Shown piece by piece: positions 38,339 through 48,505 of a stretch of 64,000 nt of DNA (its first letter is position 1; every line of letters starts with the position of its first letter). The translations under genes were made by a program, and so were the position numbers. The notes beneath the pieces were generated by a model, which saw only the letters and a list, made by a program, of their open reading frames with translations, was not told the origin of the DNA and made no database searches. The DNA comes from Opacimonas viscosa (GTDB lineage Bacteria > Pseudomonadota > Gammaproteobacteria > Enterobacterales > Alteromonadaceae): NCBI RefSeq assembly GCF_024199005.1, contig NZ_JANATA010000002.1, positions 1 through 64,000 on the forward strand, read 5' to 3'.

Positions 38339-40378
38339 GTGATTGCAGAAATTGGAAATTTAGCGAGTGTCATTGCACTGTTGAGTGCGCTATTGTTAGC
38401 GATATACCCGCTTTGGGGGAGTTACACTCAGAACCAACTTATGATTTCCAGTGCAAAACCATTGGCTTTTGCGGTTTTCTTGTTTACCGGTATTGCATAT
38501 GCCTGCTTGACGGCCAGTTTTTTACATGACGATTTTACGATTGCTTATGTTGCCAATCATTCAAACAGTTTATTGCCTTGGTATTATAAAGTGACTGCCG
38601 TATGGGGCGGCCATGAAGGCTCATTTTTACTGTGGGTGTTTATCTTTTCAGTATGGATTGTAGCGGTAGCTTTGCTCAGTAAAGGGATCCCAGAGGTCAT
38701 GGTAGCTCGAGTCTTGGCTATATTAGGCTTGGTTTCAGTCGGTTTTTACCTGTTTATGTTGCTGACATCTAACCCATTTGTCAGTGTATTACCTTTTTAC
38801 CCGGTGGATGGAGCAGACTTAAACCCACTCCTACAAGATTTTGGGATGATTATTCATCCACCTATGTTGTATATGGGGTATGTTGGATTTTCAGTCGCAT
38901 TTGCTTTCGCTATCGCAGCATTGATTTCTGGTCAGCTTGATTCAACATGGGCTCGTTGGTCACGTCCATGGACCATAGCTGCTTGGTCTTTTTTGACGGT
39001 GGGTATTGCTTTAGGAAGTTGGTGGGCTTATTACGAACTCGGTTGGGGGGGCTGGTGGTTTTGGGATCCTGTTGAAAATGCTTCGTTTATGCCGTGGTTA
39101 GTTGGTACTGCATTGATGCATAGCCTTGCTGTTACCGAAAAACGCAAAGTATTTAAGTCTTGGACCGTTTTACTGGCCATTTCAGCGTTTTCTTTGAGTT
39201 TGTTGGGCACTTTCCTAGTGCGTTCAGGGATCTTGGTTTCTGTACATTCCTTTGCTGCTGACCCATCACGAGGTATGTTTATTCTCGGATTACTGGTATT
39301 GGTTATCGGTGGTTCTTTGCTGTTGTATTTTATTCGAGCACCGAAATTACAATCTAGAAGTACTTATGCGTTGAGTTCGCGTGAAAACATGCTCTTGGGT
39401 AACAACATACTCCTGTGTGCGGCGACGGTTGTTGTCCTTCTCGGGACTTTGTTTCCACTGGTCCACAAAGAATTAGGCCTGGGGAGTATTTCGATAGGTG
39501 CGCCATTCTTTAATCAAATGTTCACTTTGCTGATTGTACCGTTTGTTGTTTTTATGACGATTGGGCCGATTAGTCGCTGGAAAAAACAAGAGATTTGGGC
39601 ATTGCGGACACAGATATTACAAGGCTTGGGGCTCGGTCTTGGCGCGGCTATCTTAATAGTCTTTAGTTTTGATACGATGAGTTATTTAGCGATATTAGGG
39701 ATGCTATTAAGTGTTTGGGTACTTATCTCCACCATTCAAGAAGTCTTACAACGCATCAACGCCCAGCGCAGAGCCGCGGGAACGAATACCTTATCCACTA
39801 GCAGTGCCTTAAGACAACTTACGCGTTCTCATTGGGGTATGATTTTAGGACATGTTGGATTTGCAGTGTCATTAATTGGGATTACCCTCGTTTCCAATTT
39901 TGAAACAGAACGTAATGTACGGATGGATTTTGGTGATGAGTTTGTGATGGCCGGGTACACTGTGCAGTTTGATAAGGTTATTGTCGTACAAGGGCCAAAT
40001 TATACGGCTGAAAGAGGTATTTTTGATGTGTATAAAAAGGGTGAATTTGTCGCTCATTTAGAGCCTGAAAAACGTTTTTATCCAGTGCAGTCAACTAATA
40101 TGACTGAAGCTGGCATTCATTCAACTTTGACTCGAGACCTCTTTGTCGCACTAGGTGAACCGCTTGAAGAAGGTGTATGGTCAGTGCGAGCTTATTACAA
40201 ACCTTTCGTTGTATGGATCTGGTTAGGCGCAGGGATCATGGCGCTTGGTGGTGTATGCTCGATTGCTGATCCGCGTTACCGTTTACAAAAAATCGCACGT
40301 TTAAAACAGCGCTTTAAGCAAACGGGTCATAACAATAAGGCACCCAAATCAGCAAATGAGGACTTAGCTAATGTCTAA
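38339..40378 (+). CDS. ccmF: Cytochrome c heme lyase subunit CcmF
   Basis: The 679-residue protein, starting with GTG 38339, has about 15 membrane helices. The WWD domain GWGGWWFWDPVENASFMPWL is near residue 236, with WGGHEGSFLLW near 92 and IIHPPMLYMGYVGFSVAFAF near 170, carrying heme-ligand His residues. With CcmG and CcmH it attaches heme to apocytochrome CxxCH motifs. Length is about that of E. coli CcmF (647). Overlaps ccmG by 8 bp. Confidence 0.97.
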   Translation: MIAEIGNLASVIALLSALLLAIYPLWGSYTQNQLMISSAKPLAFAVFLFTGIAYACLTASFLHDDFTIAYVANHSNSLLPWYYKVTAVWGGHEGSFLLWVFIFSVWIVAVALLSKGIPEVMVARVLAILGLVSVGFYLFMLLTSNPFVSVLPFYPVDGADLNPLLQDFGMIIHPPMLYMGYVGFSVAFAFAIAALISGQLDSTWARWSRPWTIAAWSFLTVGIALGSWWAYYELGWGGWWFWDPVENASFMPWLVGTALMHSLAVTEKRKVFKSWTVLLAISAFSLSLLGTFLVRSGILVSVHSFAADPSRGMFILGLLVLVIGGSLLLYFIRAPKLQSRSTYALSSRENMLLGNNILLCAATVVVLLGTLFPLVHKELGLGSISIGAPFFNQMFTLLIVPFVVFMTIGPISRWKKQEIWALRTQILQGLGLGLGAAILIVFSFDTMSYLAILGMLLSVWVLISTIQEVLQRINAQRRAAGTNTLSTSSALRQLTRSHWGMILGHVGFAVSLIGITLVSNFETERNVRMDFGDEFVMAGYTVQFDKVIVVQGPNYTAERGIFDVYKKGEFVAHLEPEKRFYPVQSTNMTEAGIHSTLTRDLFVALGEPLEEGVWSVRAYYKPFVVWIWLGAGIMALGGVCSIADPRYRLQKIARLKQRFKQTGHNNKAPKSANEDLANV

Positions 40379-40964
40379 ACCTATTCGTTTTGTTTTGCCA
40401 TTGGTCTTTTTTCTTGGGTTGACGTTTTTTTTATTTCAAGGGCTTTTTTCTGATCCTCGAGAGCGAGATGCCCAAACCCTCGAAAAACCAATGCCGGCAT
40501 TTTCTTTACCTGATTTGATGGACCCAACCACCTTACACACTGAATCTGTTTTTTTAGGTGAGGTAACTCTGTTAAATGTTTGGGGAGTGTGGTGTGTCAC
40601 TTGTAAAGTAGAATTACCTTATCTCACGTCCTTACGCAAAGAGGGTAAACGGATTGTTGGTTTGTATTATGACCAAGATTTAGATCCAGATTTTGGGACC
40701 AAGACTTTACAAAGAGTACAACAAGAAGTCTTGTCTACCACCGACAGTTTAGGCGATCCATTTGTTTTTAATATATTCGATGTATATCGTGATACTTCTC
40801 TAGATTTAGGCGTAACAGGTGCACCAGAAACCTTGCTGATTGATCAAAATGGTATTATCAGGGTTCATCATATAGGGGATGTTAATCCTCGTGTTTGGGA
40901 GCAAAAATTCGCAAAGTTGTATAACGAATTAGTGACAAACACACAAAATGGAGTAAAGGATTAA
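40371..40964 (+). CDS. ccmG: Thiol:disulfide interchange protein CcmG/DsbE
   Basis: The 197-residue protein has an N-terminal signal anchor (FVLPLVFFLGLTFFLFQGLF) and a periplasmic thioredoxin fold. The active site is WCVTC in VWGVWCVTCKVELPYL near residue 76, and the cis-proline region is GVTGAPETLLID near 146. It keeps apocytochrome c cysteines reduced. The GVWC element and position in the ccm operon separate it from generic TlpA proteins. Overlaps ccmF and ccmH. Confidence 0.95.
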   Translation: MSKPIRFVLPLVFFLGLTFFLFQGLFSDPRERDAQTLEKPMPAFSLPDLMDPTTLHTESVFLGEVTLLNVWGVWCVTCKVELPYLTSLRKEGKRIVGLYYDQDLDPDFGTKTLQRVQQEVLSTTDSLGDPFVFNIFDVYRDTSLDLGVTGAPETLLIDQNGIIRVHHIGDVNPRVWEQKFAKLYNELVTNTQNGVKD

Positions 40965-41431
40965 TGGCCTCACGCAATGTATTATTGATAATCCTTCCAT
41001 TATGTCTTTTGGGTATGCTTTTCACTAGTGCAGTTCATGCTAGTCGAGATGAGTATAAATTTGCGACAGAACAGCAACGTCAAGATTTTAAAAAGTTAAC
41101 AGCGACTTTGCGTTGTCCTATGTGCCAAAATCAAAATATTGCAGATTCGGATGCGATGATTGCACATGATATGCGTCGTAAAGTTTACCAACTCATTACT
41201 GAGGGACAAACGTCAGACCAAGTGATTGATTTTATGAAAACTCGCTACGGTGACTTTGTGTATTATCAACCGCCAGTAACTAAAACGACGATCTGGCTCT
41301 GGTTGCTGCCAATTGTTGTATTATTTGTTGGGGCGTATCTTGTTTTTACTCGTAAACCTAGTACACCTGTTACCCAAGATGAGTCAGCAGCGTTAGCTAA
41401 GGCTGAAGCGTTACTAGAAGAGGATAAGTAA
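40964..41431 (+). CDS. ccmH: Cytochrome c maturation protein CcmH
   Basis: The 155-residue protein has a cleavable signal sequence (residues 1-26, ending AVHA) and the redox motif LRCPMCQNQNIADSDA near residue 48. A C-terminal helix (TIWLWLLPIVVLFVGAYLVF) anchors it to the membrane, and RYGDFVYYQPP precedes that helix. It matches the N-terminal half of E. coli CcmH; the C-terminal half is the separate ccmI here. It is a reductant partner of CcmG and CcmF. Confidence 0.95.
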   Translation: MASRNVLLIILPLCLLGMLFTSAVHASRDEYKFATEQQRQDFKKLTATLRCPMCQNQNIADSDAMIAHDMRRKVYQLITEGQTSDQVIDFMKTRYGDFVYYQPPVTKTTIWLWLLPIVVLFVGAYLVFTRKPSTPVTQDESAALAKAEALLEEDK

Positions 41432-42682
41432 ATGAGTATGTTTTGGATAGCAGCCATTTTGATGACTGCCGTGTTTGTACTCTTTGTCATATTTCCTTTG
41501 TTAAGACAGTCTGCAAAAGGTCATCAAGATGCATTTATTCTGTCTAATACGCGGTTGATTAAACAGCGTTTAGCTGAGCTGGATGATGAATTTAGTCAAG
41601 GTTTGATCTCTGAGAAGCATCGGGAACAGGCGCAAAAAGAACTTAAACTCGCTCTCCTAGAGGAGCAATACGCTCAAGATGAACATACCCGTAAGCATAA
41701 AACGCTGTATGTGGGTGTGTTAGTAGCAACGTTCGTCGTTTCTGGTGGCTTATATTGGCACGTCACTGAGCTACCAAAAGTACAAAAGTTGGCAAGTATC
41801 CAAGAGCGGATTCAAGCTTTGACAGATAAAATTATTGTCGGGAACGGCACTGACGTCACCCAACAAGACTTGTTTGATTTTGCATTAGCGATCCGCTCAA
41901 GAATTTCTGATGAGCCTGATGACGCAACTGGTTGGATGTTGTTAGGCCGAATTTATTCATCTTTAGAACAATACGAGCAATCCTATGCGGCTTTTGATAA
42001 AGCCTTGCTATTACAACCTGACTCAGTGGAAACCTTGTCGAGCTATGCACAAGCACTCATGATACCTAATCAAGTCAGTTACCTGAGACAGGCTGTGACG
42101 ATTTTACAGCGTTGGTTGACTATCGAACCGGATAATAACAATGCTGCTTTAATGTTGAGTTTGACAGCTTCTCAGCTAAATGATTTAGCTATGACAAAAA
42201 CATATTTTGCAAAAATAGAAGGTTTATTACCTGAAGATAATCCGGCAATCGTCCAACTGCGTAATAAGATTGCTGAGTTGGAGCGTTTAGCGCTAAGTGG
42301 AGAAGCCGACTTAGTGACAGGCTTTACTGTGACTATATCGGCTACGCAGCAGATCCTAAGTTCGTTAGAAGCTGAAAACCAGCTAAATCCGACAACGTTA
42401 TTTGTGTTTGCAAGAGCAGCAAATAGTGCAAACAAAATGCCAGTTGCGGTACAGAAATTACCTTTAAATAAATTACCAGTAAAGGTAACTTTGACCCAGT
42501 CAGATGCCATGTTAGCATCATATACACTGTCTTCTGTAGCGGCAGTAGACTTGGTTGTTCGCTTGTCTTTTGATGAAGTTGTACAATCGAAAATTGGCGA
42601 GTACGAGGGGAGTATCTCCGTACCTGTGATTGCTGGACAAATTACTGAACATACCATTATTGTTGATAAGGAAATTAAGTGA
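41432..42682 (+). CDS. ccmI: Cytochrome c maturation protein CcmI
   Basis: The 416-residue protein has two N-terminal helices (FWIAAILMTAVFVLFVIFPL, and TLYVGVLVATFVVSGGLYW near residue 90) with an intervening cytoplasmic loop. Tetratricopeptide-like repeats follow at about 140-290 (DDATGWMLLGRIYSSLEQYE), and a beta-rich C-terminal domain at 295-416. It chaperones apocytochrome c to CcmFH. The stop overlaps the mlaA start as GTGA. It is directly adjacent to ccmH. Confidence 0.92.
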   Translation: MSMFWIAAILMTAVFVLFVIFPLLRQSAKGHQDAFILSNTRLIKQRLAELDDEFSQGLISEKHREQAQKELKLALLEEQYAQDEHTRKHKTLYVGVLVATFVVSGGLYWHVTELPKVQKLASIQERIQALTDKIIVGNGTDVTQQDLFDFALAIRSRISDEPDDATGWMLLGRIYSSLEQYEQSYAAFDKALLLQPDSVETLSSYAQALMIPNQVSYLRQAVTILQRWLTIEPDNNNAALMLSLTASQLNDLAMTKTYFAKIEGLLPEDNPAIVQLRNKIAELERLALSGEADLVTGFTVTISATQQILSSLEAENQLNPTTLFVFARAANSANKMPVAVQKLPLNKLPVKVTLTQSDAMLASYTLSSVAAVDLVVRLSFDEVVQSKIGEYEGSISVPVIAGQITEHTIIVDKEIK

Positions 42683-43440
42683 GAAATACATTTTTCGTAT
42701 TACTGTTAAGTACGCTATTTTTATCTGGATGTGCGAGTACCAATTCATCCGAGGACACCAAAAGTCAATATTCAGATCCTCGTGATCCACTGGAGAGTGT
42801 GAACCGTGTCATGTGGGATTTTAACTATGATGTACTTGACCGCTTTTTAGTTAAGCCGGCAACCAAAGGATACTTAGCGATCACGCCAAAACCGGTACGT
42901 ACGGGGCTAATTAACGTCGTTGAGAACATTGAAGAGCCAGCGAATATACTCAATAATGCCCTGCAAGGTAAAGTGGATGGCATGATGACAAGTTTGGCCC
43001 GTTTTTTAGTCAATTCTACAGTGGGAGTCTTAGGTATTTTTGATGTTGCTTCTGCAATGGATTTGACGGTAAAAGAAGAAGATTTTGGACAGACACTAGG
43101 TACGTATGGCTTGGATACTGGTCCATATTTGATGTTACCTGCTAGAGGACCTACAGATATTCGTTCAACGACAGGAGATATTGTTGATGGCCTTGTCTTT
43201 CCAATGAATGTATTAAATAGTAATGTCACTATTTTCAGTTTTATTATCAAAGGGCTAGATGCTAGAGCGAATCTCTTGGAAAGAGAAGCTGCGTTGAATA
43301 ATGCGATAGATCCTTATGGCTTTGTAAAGAACGCTTATTTTCAACAGCTTGAATTTGCAGTCAATGATGGTGTTATCGAAGAAGATGAAGAAGCTTTATT
43401 GGACGAATTTGATGATATCGAAGGCTTGTTAGACGAATAA
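42679..43440 (+). CDS. mlaA: Outer-membrane phospholipid lipoprotein MlaA (VacJ)
   Basis: The 253-residue protein starts at GTG 42679, overlapping ccmI by 4 bp. A lipobox LFLSGC ends at Cys18. The family region runs DPLESVNRVMWDFNYDVLDR near residue 37, KPVRTGLINVVENIEEPANI near 70, LARFLVNSTVGVLGIFDVAS near 107, and FGQTLGTYGLDTGPYLMLP near 134. An Asp/Glu-rich tail closes it. MlaA removes phospholipid from the outer leaflet and passes it to the Mla retrograde pathway. No mlaBCDEF is nearby; cotranslation with ccmI is an unusual location. Confidence 0.93.
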   Translation: MRNTFFVLLLSTLFLSGCASTNSSEDTKSQYSDPRDPLESVNRVMWDFNYDVLDRFLVKPATKGYLAITPKPVRTGLINVVENIEEPANILNNALQGKVDGMMTSLARFLVNSTVGVLGIFDVASAMDLTVKEEDFGQTLGTYGLDTGPYLMLPARGPTDIRSTTGDIVDGLVFPMNVLNSNVTIFSFIIKGLDARANLLEREAALNNAIDPYGFVKNAYFQQLEFAVNDGVIEEDEEALLDEFDDIEGLLDE

Positions 43441-43511
43441 CATGGATGACTAAAATCGTCAAAATCTGAAGGTTAGTTAATGGATATTTGATGAAATGAG
43501 AACCTTTAAGG

Positions 43512-43547
43512 TCACGCTAGCTGAACTAGAGTTAGCGTGATTTTTTT
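43512..43547 (+). terminator. Terminator of the ccm-mlaA operon
   Basis: Perfect arms TCACGCTA (43512-43519) and TAGCGTGA (43533-43540) are followed by seven T. The rest of the 324-bp gap to galE holds two more inverted repeats, TAATAGG/CCTATTA (about 43587-43611) and ATCAGA/TCTGAT (about 43611-43632). They may serve termination of galE from the other side. No gene is seen there. Confidence 0.88.
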
Positions 43548-43764
43548 GCAAGAAAAAGGCAAGCATTTTAATATCAGAGTATTCCTAATAGGTCATAAAT
43601 ACCCTATTATCAGATGTCTCAAGTCTGATAAAATCCGTCATAAAAATGCTGCTTTTTTAGGTATAGCAACTTGTGTATTCCTACATCCTTATTGGCATAG
43701 TCAAGTTTCCTCTTAAACTAGCGATAATGCAACTTTTATCGCTTATTCCCCATTAATTGCCATT

Positions 43765-44784
43765 TTAGCTCCCATAACCGTGCGGGTTTTGTGATTGCCA
43801 GCGCCATGTATCAAGACACATATCTGCCAGGTTTTTATGAGCTTCCCAGTCGAGAGTTTCTTTTGCATAACTCGGATCTGCATAACACGCGGCTACATCT
43901 CCAGTGCGTCTCGCTACGATTTTATAAGGAATTGTGACGCCACTGGCTGCACCAAAGGCTTTGACCATATCCAGAACACTATAGCCAGTACCGGTACCTA
44001 AGTTTACTGTCAATACACCAGGCTTTTTATCAAGTGCTTGTAGAGCTAACAAATGCCCGTTAGCCAAATCTTCTACATGGATATAATCTCGAACACCCGT
44101 ACCATCATGGGTATCATAGTCGTTACCGAAGATAGCTAATTCAGCACGTTTACCTGTTGCTGTTTGGCTAATAAAAGGCATAAGGTTGTTTGGGATCCCA
44201 TTTGGGTCCTCACCGATTTGACCAGAGGCATGTGCACCAACAGGGTTGAAATAACGTAATAACGCGATATTCCAAGAATTATCAGAAGCATACAAATCTC
44301 GTAAGACATGCTCTACCATTAGCTTTGAATGTCCGTAGGGATTAGTAGGTACCCCAGTCGGCATGGTTTCTTTTAGGGGCAGCGCTTGGGGATCACCATA
44401 AACAGTCGCCGATGAAGAAAAAACAATATTTTTTACGCCAAAATTATGCATTACGTGACACAAATTAATGGTCCCAAATACATTATTTTCATAATAGTTT
44501 AAAGGAGCTGAAACAGACTCTCCAACTGCTTTAAGACCGGCAAAATGAATAACGTGAGATATATTATGATTCCTGAAAATTTCTGCTAAATCATGATAGT
44601 TACGAATGTCACCTTTGACAAAAGTGATGTCCTTGCCTGTCAGTTCGCTTACCCGTTTCAATGATTCTGGAGATGAGTTACATAGATTGTCAATGACAAC
44701 GACTTCTTGGCCGCTTTCTAGTAACTGTAAGACAGTATGAGAACCGATATAACCCGATCCTCCGGTAACAAGTATTTTGGTCAC
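43765..44784 (-). CDS. galE: UDP-glucose 4-epimerase
   Basis: The 339-residue short-chain dehydrogenase-type epimerase interconverts UDP-glucose and UDP-galactose. It has the NAD-binding GGSGYIGSHTVLQLL at the N-terminus, FSSSATVYGDPQALPL near residue 121, the catalytic Tyr and Lys in NPYGHSKLMVEH near 148, and RYFNPVGAHASGQIGEDP near 176. Length matches E. coli GalE (338). With ugd and galU nearby it supplies nucleotide sugars for polysaccharide or LPS. Transcribed alone. Confidence 0.96.
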   Translation of the reverse strand: MTKILVTGGSGYIGSHTVLQLLESGQEVVVIDNLCNSSPESLKRVSELTGKDITFVKGDIRNYHDLAEIFRNHNISHVIHFAGLKAVGESVSAPLNYYENNVFGTINLCHVMHNFGVKNIVFSSSATVYGDPQALPLKETMPTGVPTNPYGHSKLMVEHVLRDLYASDNSWNIALLRYFNPVGAHASGQIGEDPNGIPNNLMPFISQTATGKRAELAIFGNDYDTHDGTGVRDYIHVEDLANGHLLALQALDKKPGVLTVNLGTGTGYSVLDMVKAFGAASGVTIPYKIVARRTGDVAACYADPSYAKETLDWEAHKNLADMCLDTWRWQSQNPHGYGS

Positions 44785-44948
44785 AACTACATCCTTTTAA
44801 TTGTTTACTCACTTTTTAGTATAGTAAAGATTTTTGGGTATGTAGTTTTATCGGCGCTGTTATTGAATTTTTAACTTAGCATCATTGTGGATGAAGGTTT
44901 CGGTATGTCTGTTTTGATGATTTTATCATGCTAAAACAGACTTATATT

Positions 44949-45236
44949 TTATGATTCTTTTTTGATGTATTTGGCACATAAGGAATGTTGAATTGGTTTG
45001 ACAATAAGAGGGTAGAGTAGCAGCACTAAAGCGGCCCACAAAAGAGAGGTCCAATCTTCAACCACTCGTAATATAAGCACAAATACAGGAACTAAAACGA
45101 TGAGTTTTAATACATTAAAAATAGTTTTTTCAGGGATAGTCATTGCTTTGGCTGCCTCATTTAATAAGGTCATTCGCTCAAGCAAGGATTTGTCTTCTAA
45201 GCCTGGAATATTGCGAGTAGAAAAATAAAATTTCAT
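44949..45236 (-). CDS. Small membrane protein, unknown function
   Basis: From ATG 45236 the protein has 95 residues; TAGG precedes this start, while a longer frame from 45314 would run through a terminator hairpin. The N-terminal third is soluble and charged (FSTRNIPGLEDKSLLERMTL), followed by two closely spaced hydrophobic helices (residues about 42-82, NVLKLIVLVPVFVLILRVV and SLLWAALVLLLYPLIV) and a basic tail. It is probably an inner-membrane hairpin protein. I do not recognise the family firmly. It stands between galE and the peptide transporter. Confidence 0.6.
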   Translation of the reverse strand: MKFYFSTRNIPGLEDKSLLERMTLLNEAAKAMTIPEKTIFNVLKLIVLVPVFVLILRVVEDWTSLLWAALVLLLYPLIVKPIQHSLCAKYIKKES

Positions 45237-45302
45237 GAAGTACCTATAATCATAAATAAGAGTTGTGTCTGTGAATAGTGACGTAAACGTAAAACCAGAC
45301 AT

Positions 45303-45335
45303 AAAAAGACCCACTTTTTTATAAAGTAGGTCTTT
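45303..45335 (-). terminator. Terminator of the peptide transporter gene
   Basis: On the minus strand AAAGACC and GGTCTTT arms (45329-45335 with 45305-45311), extended by inner ACTTT/AAAGT, are followed by TTTTT. It lies about 90 bp beyond the transporter stop and argues against a start at 45314 for the next gene. Confidence 0.75.
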
Positions 45336-45425
45336 ATTATACGGGGGAACTATATATTTAGTACATAACTAAGAATGAATACACCTTAACTGCAACATGA
45401 TTAGCTATGTGCCTTTTTTGCTTAC

Positions 45426-46934
45426 TTAGGCTTTTGCTTCTGCAATAGCACTTTTTTCTGCAGCGTCTTCCCAAAATTTTGTTTTGAAAGAAAGCAAGAC
45501 TAAAACAATCCCTACACCGATACCAAACAAACTAATTTGCAAGTATAAGTTCGGCATTTGCTCAACGTTATTAGGATCAAAGTTACCTGATAATAATCCC
45601 GCAACTACGTTGCCTATTGAATAAGTTAAGACAAAAACCCCCATCATTTGACCAGCAAAGCGACGTGGCGATAACTTACTTACCGCACTCAAGGCCACTG
45701 GACTTAAGCAAAGCTCTCCGACAGTGTGTAGGAAGTAAGTAGCAACCAACCAGTATGGTGCAACTTTAAGACCCGATGCTGCGTATTGTGAGGCGAAAAA
45801 CATCACAATAAAACCACTGGCCATTATGATTAGACCTAAAGCACATTTAACACTATAACTAGGGGTGATCATGCGTTTGGCAAGATTGATCCACAAAGCT
45901 GCAAAGAATGGCGATAAGATAATAATAAAGAATGAGTTAGCAGATTGGAACCAGGCTGTAGCTATGGCAAATGTGCCAATCATACGATCAGTATAATCAC
46001 GACCAAATAAGTTGAGAGATGAACCGGCTTGTTCGAAACCAGACCAGAAACACGCGGATGCAACACAGATTAAAAAGAGTGCTCCCATACCTTTCTTTTC
46101 GTTGGTATTGAGGTTGCCTCGGAAGTAAATAGCACCAAAGTAAATTAAGAAAATACTACAAAAAATAACAGCAACGCTTTTCGCAACGGGTACAGGGTTA
46201 ATAATCAATGTGCCTGACATCGTGGCGCCAGTCACGACAGCAACAATGACTAAGAATAAGGCAACGATACCCCAAGTACGTTTTTGGGCGGCAGGTGAAA
46301 GAGGTTGAATAGGACCATCCGCAACACCTTGTAAGTTAGGACGGGTTAAACGGAATTGCACTAAACCAATCGCCATACCCACTGCTGCAGCACCAAATGC
46401 ATAGTGATAGCCCCATTCTTCTTGGAGGTAGCCACACACGGTGTAACCAATGACGGCACCGATGTTAATCCCCATATAGTAAAGAGTATACCCAGAGTCC
46501 CGACGACGATCTTCTGCAGAATATAACTGACCCACGATGGCACCAATATTTGGCTTTAACAAGCCAGTACCTAAAACGACAAAAATAAGCCCAATATAGA
46601 AGGAACTAGCCGTCGGGATAGCCAGAATAATATGTCCCAGCATGATGATAATACCACCATACCAAACTGCATTTTGCCCACCGATTAAACGGTCAGCTAA
46701 CCATCCCCCAGGTAAGCCCATAAAATAGACGGCGCCGGTATATAAACCATAAATAGCACCCGCTGTGGCTACGGTTATACCTAAACCACCTTCTTGGAGA
46801 GAAGCCGTCATGAATAAGACTAGTAATGCACGCATACCGTAGTAGCTCATGCGCTCCCACATCTCAGTCATGAATAAAGTTTGTAACCCTTTCGGGTGGC
46901 CAAAAAAGCCTGTATCGATTGATTTTGTTGTCAT
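45426..46934 (-). CDS. Proton-dependent oligopeptide (POT/PTR2) transporter
   Basis: The 502-residue inner-membrane protein has 12 to 14 hydrophobic helices. The first helix has the proton-coupling motif EMWERMSYYGMRALL (ExxERxxYYG) near residue 25. The family blocks GGWLADRLIGGQNAVWYGG near 76 and GTGLLKPNIGAIVGQLY near 122, and TYFLHTVGELCLSPVALSAV near 400 are present. It should import di- and tripeptides with protons, like DtpA. It is monocistronic with its own terminator. Peptide preference cannot be read from sequence. Confidence 0.92.
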   Translation of the reverse strand: MTTKSIDTGFFGHPKGLQTLFMTEMWERMSYYGMRALLVLFMTASLQEGGLGITVATAGAIYGLYTGAVYFMGLPGGWLADRLIGGQNAVWYGGIIIMLGHIILAIPTASSFYIGLIFVVLGTGLLKPNIGAIVGQLYSAEDRRRDSGYTLYYMGINIGAVIGYTVCGYLQEEWGYHYAFGAAAVGMAIGLVQFRLTRPNLQGVADGPIQPLSPAAQKRTWGIVALFLVIVAVVTGATMSGTLIINPVPVAKSVAVIFCSIFLIYFGAIYFRGNLNTNEKKGMGALFLICVASACFWSGFEQAGSSLNLFGRDYTDRMIGTFAIATAWFQSANSFFIIILSPFFAALWINLAKRMITPSYSVKCALGLIIMASGFIVMFFASQYAASGLKVAPYWLVATYFLHTVGELCLSPVALSAVSKLSPRRFAGQMMGVFVLTYSIGNVVAGLLSGNFDPNNVEQMPNLYLQISLFGIGVGIVLVLLSFKTKFWEDAAEKSAIAEAKA

Positions 46935-47161
46935 TGTTATACCTGTCGACAGCTTGAAAACGAGTCATATCATAGTTGATTTAACAATAATGATACATAG
47001 TTTTTAGATATTGTTGATTTTTTACTCAAAATCTAGTGAAAAATGTCTCACTTTTTTCAATCCCGACTATCTTTAAATTATGAATACGCTGCCGATAGTA
47101 TATGCATAAATTGCAATTAGAAATAACAACTAGTTAAACACAAATCATTTAAGGGATTAAA

Positions 47162-48505
47162 ATGAAAGTAACAGTATTTGGGATTGGTTATGTGGGTTTA
47201 GTACAAGCTGCCGTTTTAGCTGAAGTAGGCCACGATGTTGCGTGTATCGATATCGATCAAAACAAGGTCGATGCTCTTAAACAGGGAATTATTCCCATTT
47301 ATGAGCCAGGACTGACTCCGCTAGTCACAGCGAATTATGAAGCCAAACGCTTAGACTTCACTACTGATGCCAAAGCTGGTATTGAACATGGAGATGTAGT
47401 GTTTATTGCAGTTGGTACACCGCCGGATGAAGATGGCTCAGCTGATCTACAGTATGTTTTAAAAGTGGCAGAGACGATTGCAACGCATATGACTCGCCGT
47501 ACAGTCGTTATTAACAAATCTACTGTTCCTGTGGGGACAGCTGACAAAGTCAAAGAACAAATCTCTACCTGTCTACGTGACCTGCAAAAAGACGTCGCTT
47601 TTTCTGTTGTTTCCAACCCTGAATTTTTAAAAGAAGGTGCAGCTGTTAATGATTGCATGCGCCCTGACCGGATTATTTTGGGTACGGATTGTGATTACGC
47701 AGAAAAGCGATTACGTGAATTATATTATCCATTTAATCGCAACAATGACCGAGTGATAAAAATGGATATTCGCAGTGCTGAGCTAACTAAATACGCGGCT
47801 AATTGTATGCTGGCCACCAAAATTTCATTTATGAATGAAATGGCTAATCTAGCAGAATATTTTGGCGCAGATATTGAAAATGTGCGTAAAGGTATTGGTT
47901 CTGATCCACGTATTGGTTATCAATTTATCTATCCTGGTTGTGGTTATGGTGGCTCTTGTTTTCCTAAAGATGTGCAAGCTTTAATCAGAAGTGCAACAGG
48001 AATTGGCTACGAAGCATCGATTTTAAAAGCCGTTGAAGATGTCAATTCTCGTCAAAAAGAGAAATTATTCGCTTATATGATGACGCACTTTGCTGGTGAT
48101 TTACAAGGCAAAACCATTGCAGTATGGGGGTTATCCTTTAAGCCTAACACGGATGACATGCGTGAAGCCTCAAGTCGAGTTTTGTTGGAAAATTTATGGG
48201 AACAGGGTGCGATCGTGCAGGCATTTGACCCGGAAGCAATGGAAGAAGCACAGCGTATTTATGGTCATAGGGAAGATTTGAAATTAGTGGGTACAAAAGA
48301 AGCCGCCATTGTCGGTGCTGATGCGTTAGCTATTTGTACCGAATGGCAGTCTTTTCGGGCACCAGATTTTACCCATTTGGAAGCTACGTTAGCGCACAAA
48401 GTCGTCTTTGACGGTCGTAATTTGTTTGAACCAGAATTTGTCGCCGACTACGGTTTAGCGTATTATGGAATTGGTCGTGGATTATCAATAAAAGGACGTC
48501 ATTAA
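47162..48505 (+). CDS. ugd: UDP-glucose 6-dehydrogenase
   Basis: The 447-residue enzyme oxidises UDP-glucose to UDP-glucuronate with two NAD. Blocks are [20 protein letters not shown] at the N-terminus, [16 protein letters not shown] near residue 118, [15 protein letters not shown] near 152, the catalytic Cys in [18 protein letters not shown] near 263, and [16 protein letters not shown] near 320. It makes the precursor of acidic polysaccharides and overlaps galU by one base, so substrate and product enzymes are cotranslated. AAGGGAT... precedes the start. Confidence 0.96.
   Translation: MKVTVFGIGYVGLVQAAVLAEVGHDVACIDIDQNKVDALKQGIIPIYEPGLTPLVTANYEAKRLDFTTDAKAGIEHGDVVFIAVGTPPDEDGSADLQYVLKVAETIATHMTRRTVVINKSTVPVGTADKVKEQISTCLRDLQKDVAFSVVSNPEFLKEGAAVNDCMRPDRIILGTDCDYAEKRLRELYYPFNRNNDRVIKMDIRSAELTKYAANCMLATKISFMNEMANLAEYFGADIENVRKGIGSDPRIGYQFIYPGCGYGGSCFPKDVQALIRSATGIGYEASILKAVEDVNSRQKEKLFAYMMTHFAGDLQGKTIAVWGLSFKPNTDDMREASSRVLLENLWEQGAIVQAFDPEAMEEAQRIYGHREDLKLVGTKEAAIVGADALAICTEWQSFRAPDFTHLEATLAHKVVFDGRNLFEPEFVADYGLAYYGIGRGLSIKGRH

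Noticed and set aside
43548-43764. Small RNA between mlaA and galE
   Set aside because: Inverted repeats are present, but no promoter is evident and they fit transcription termination of the two convergent units.
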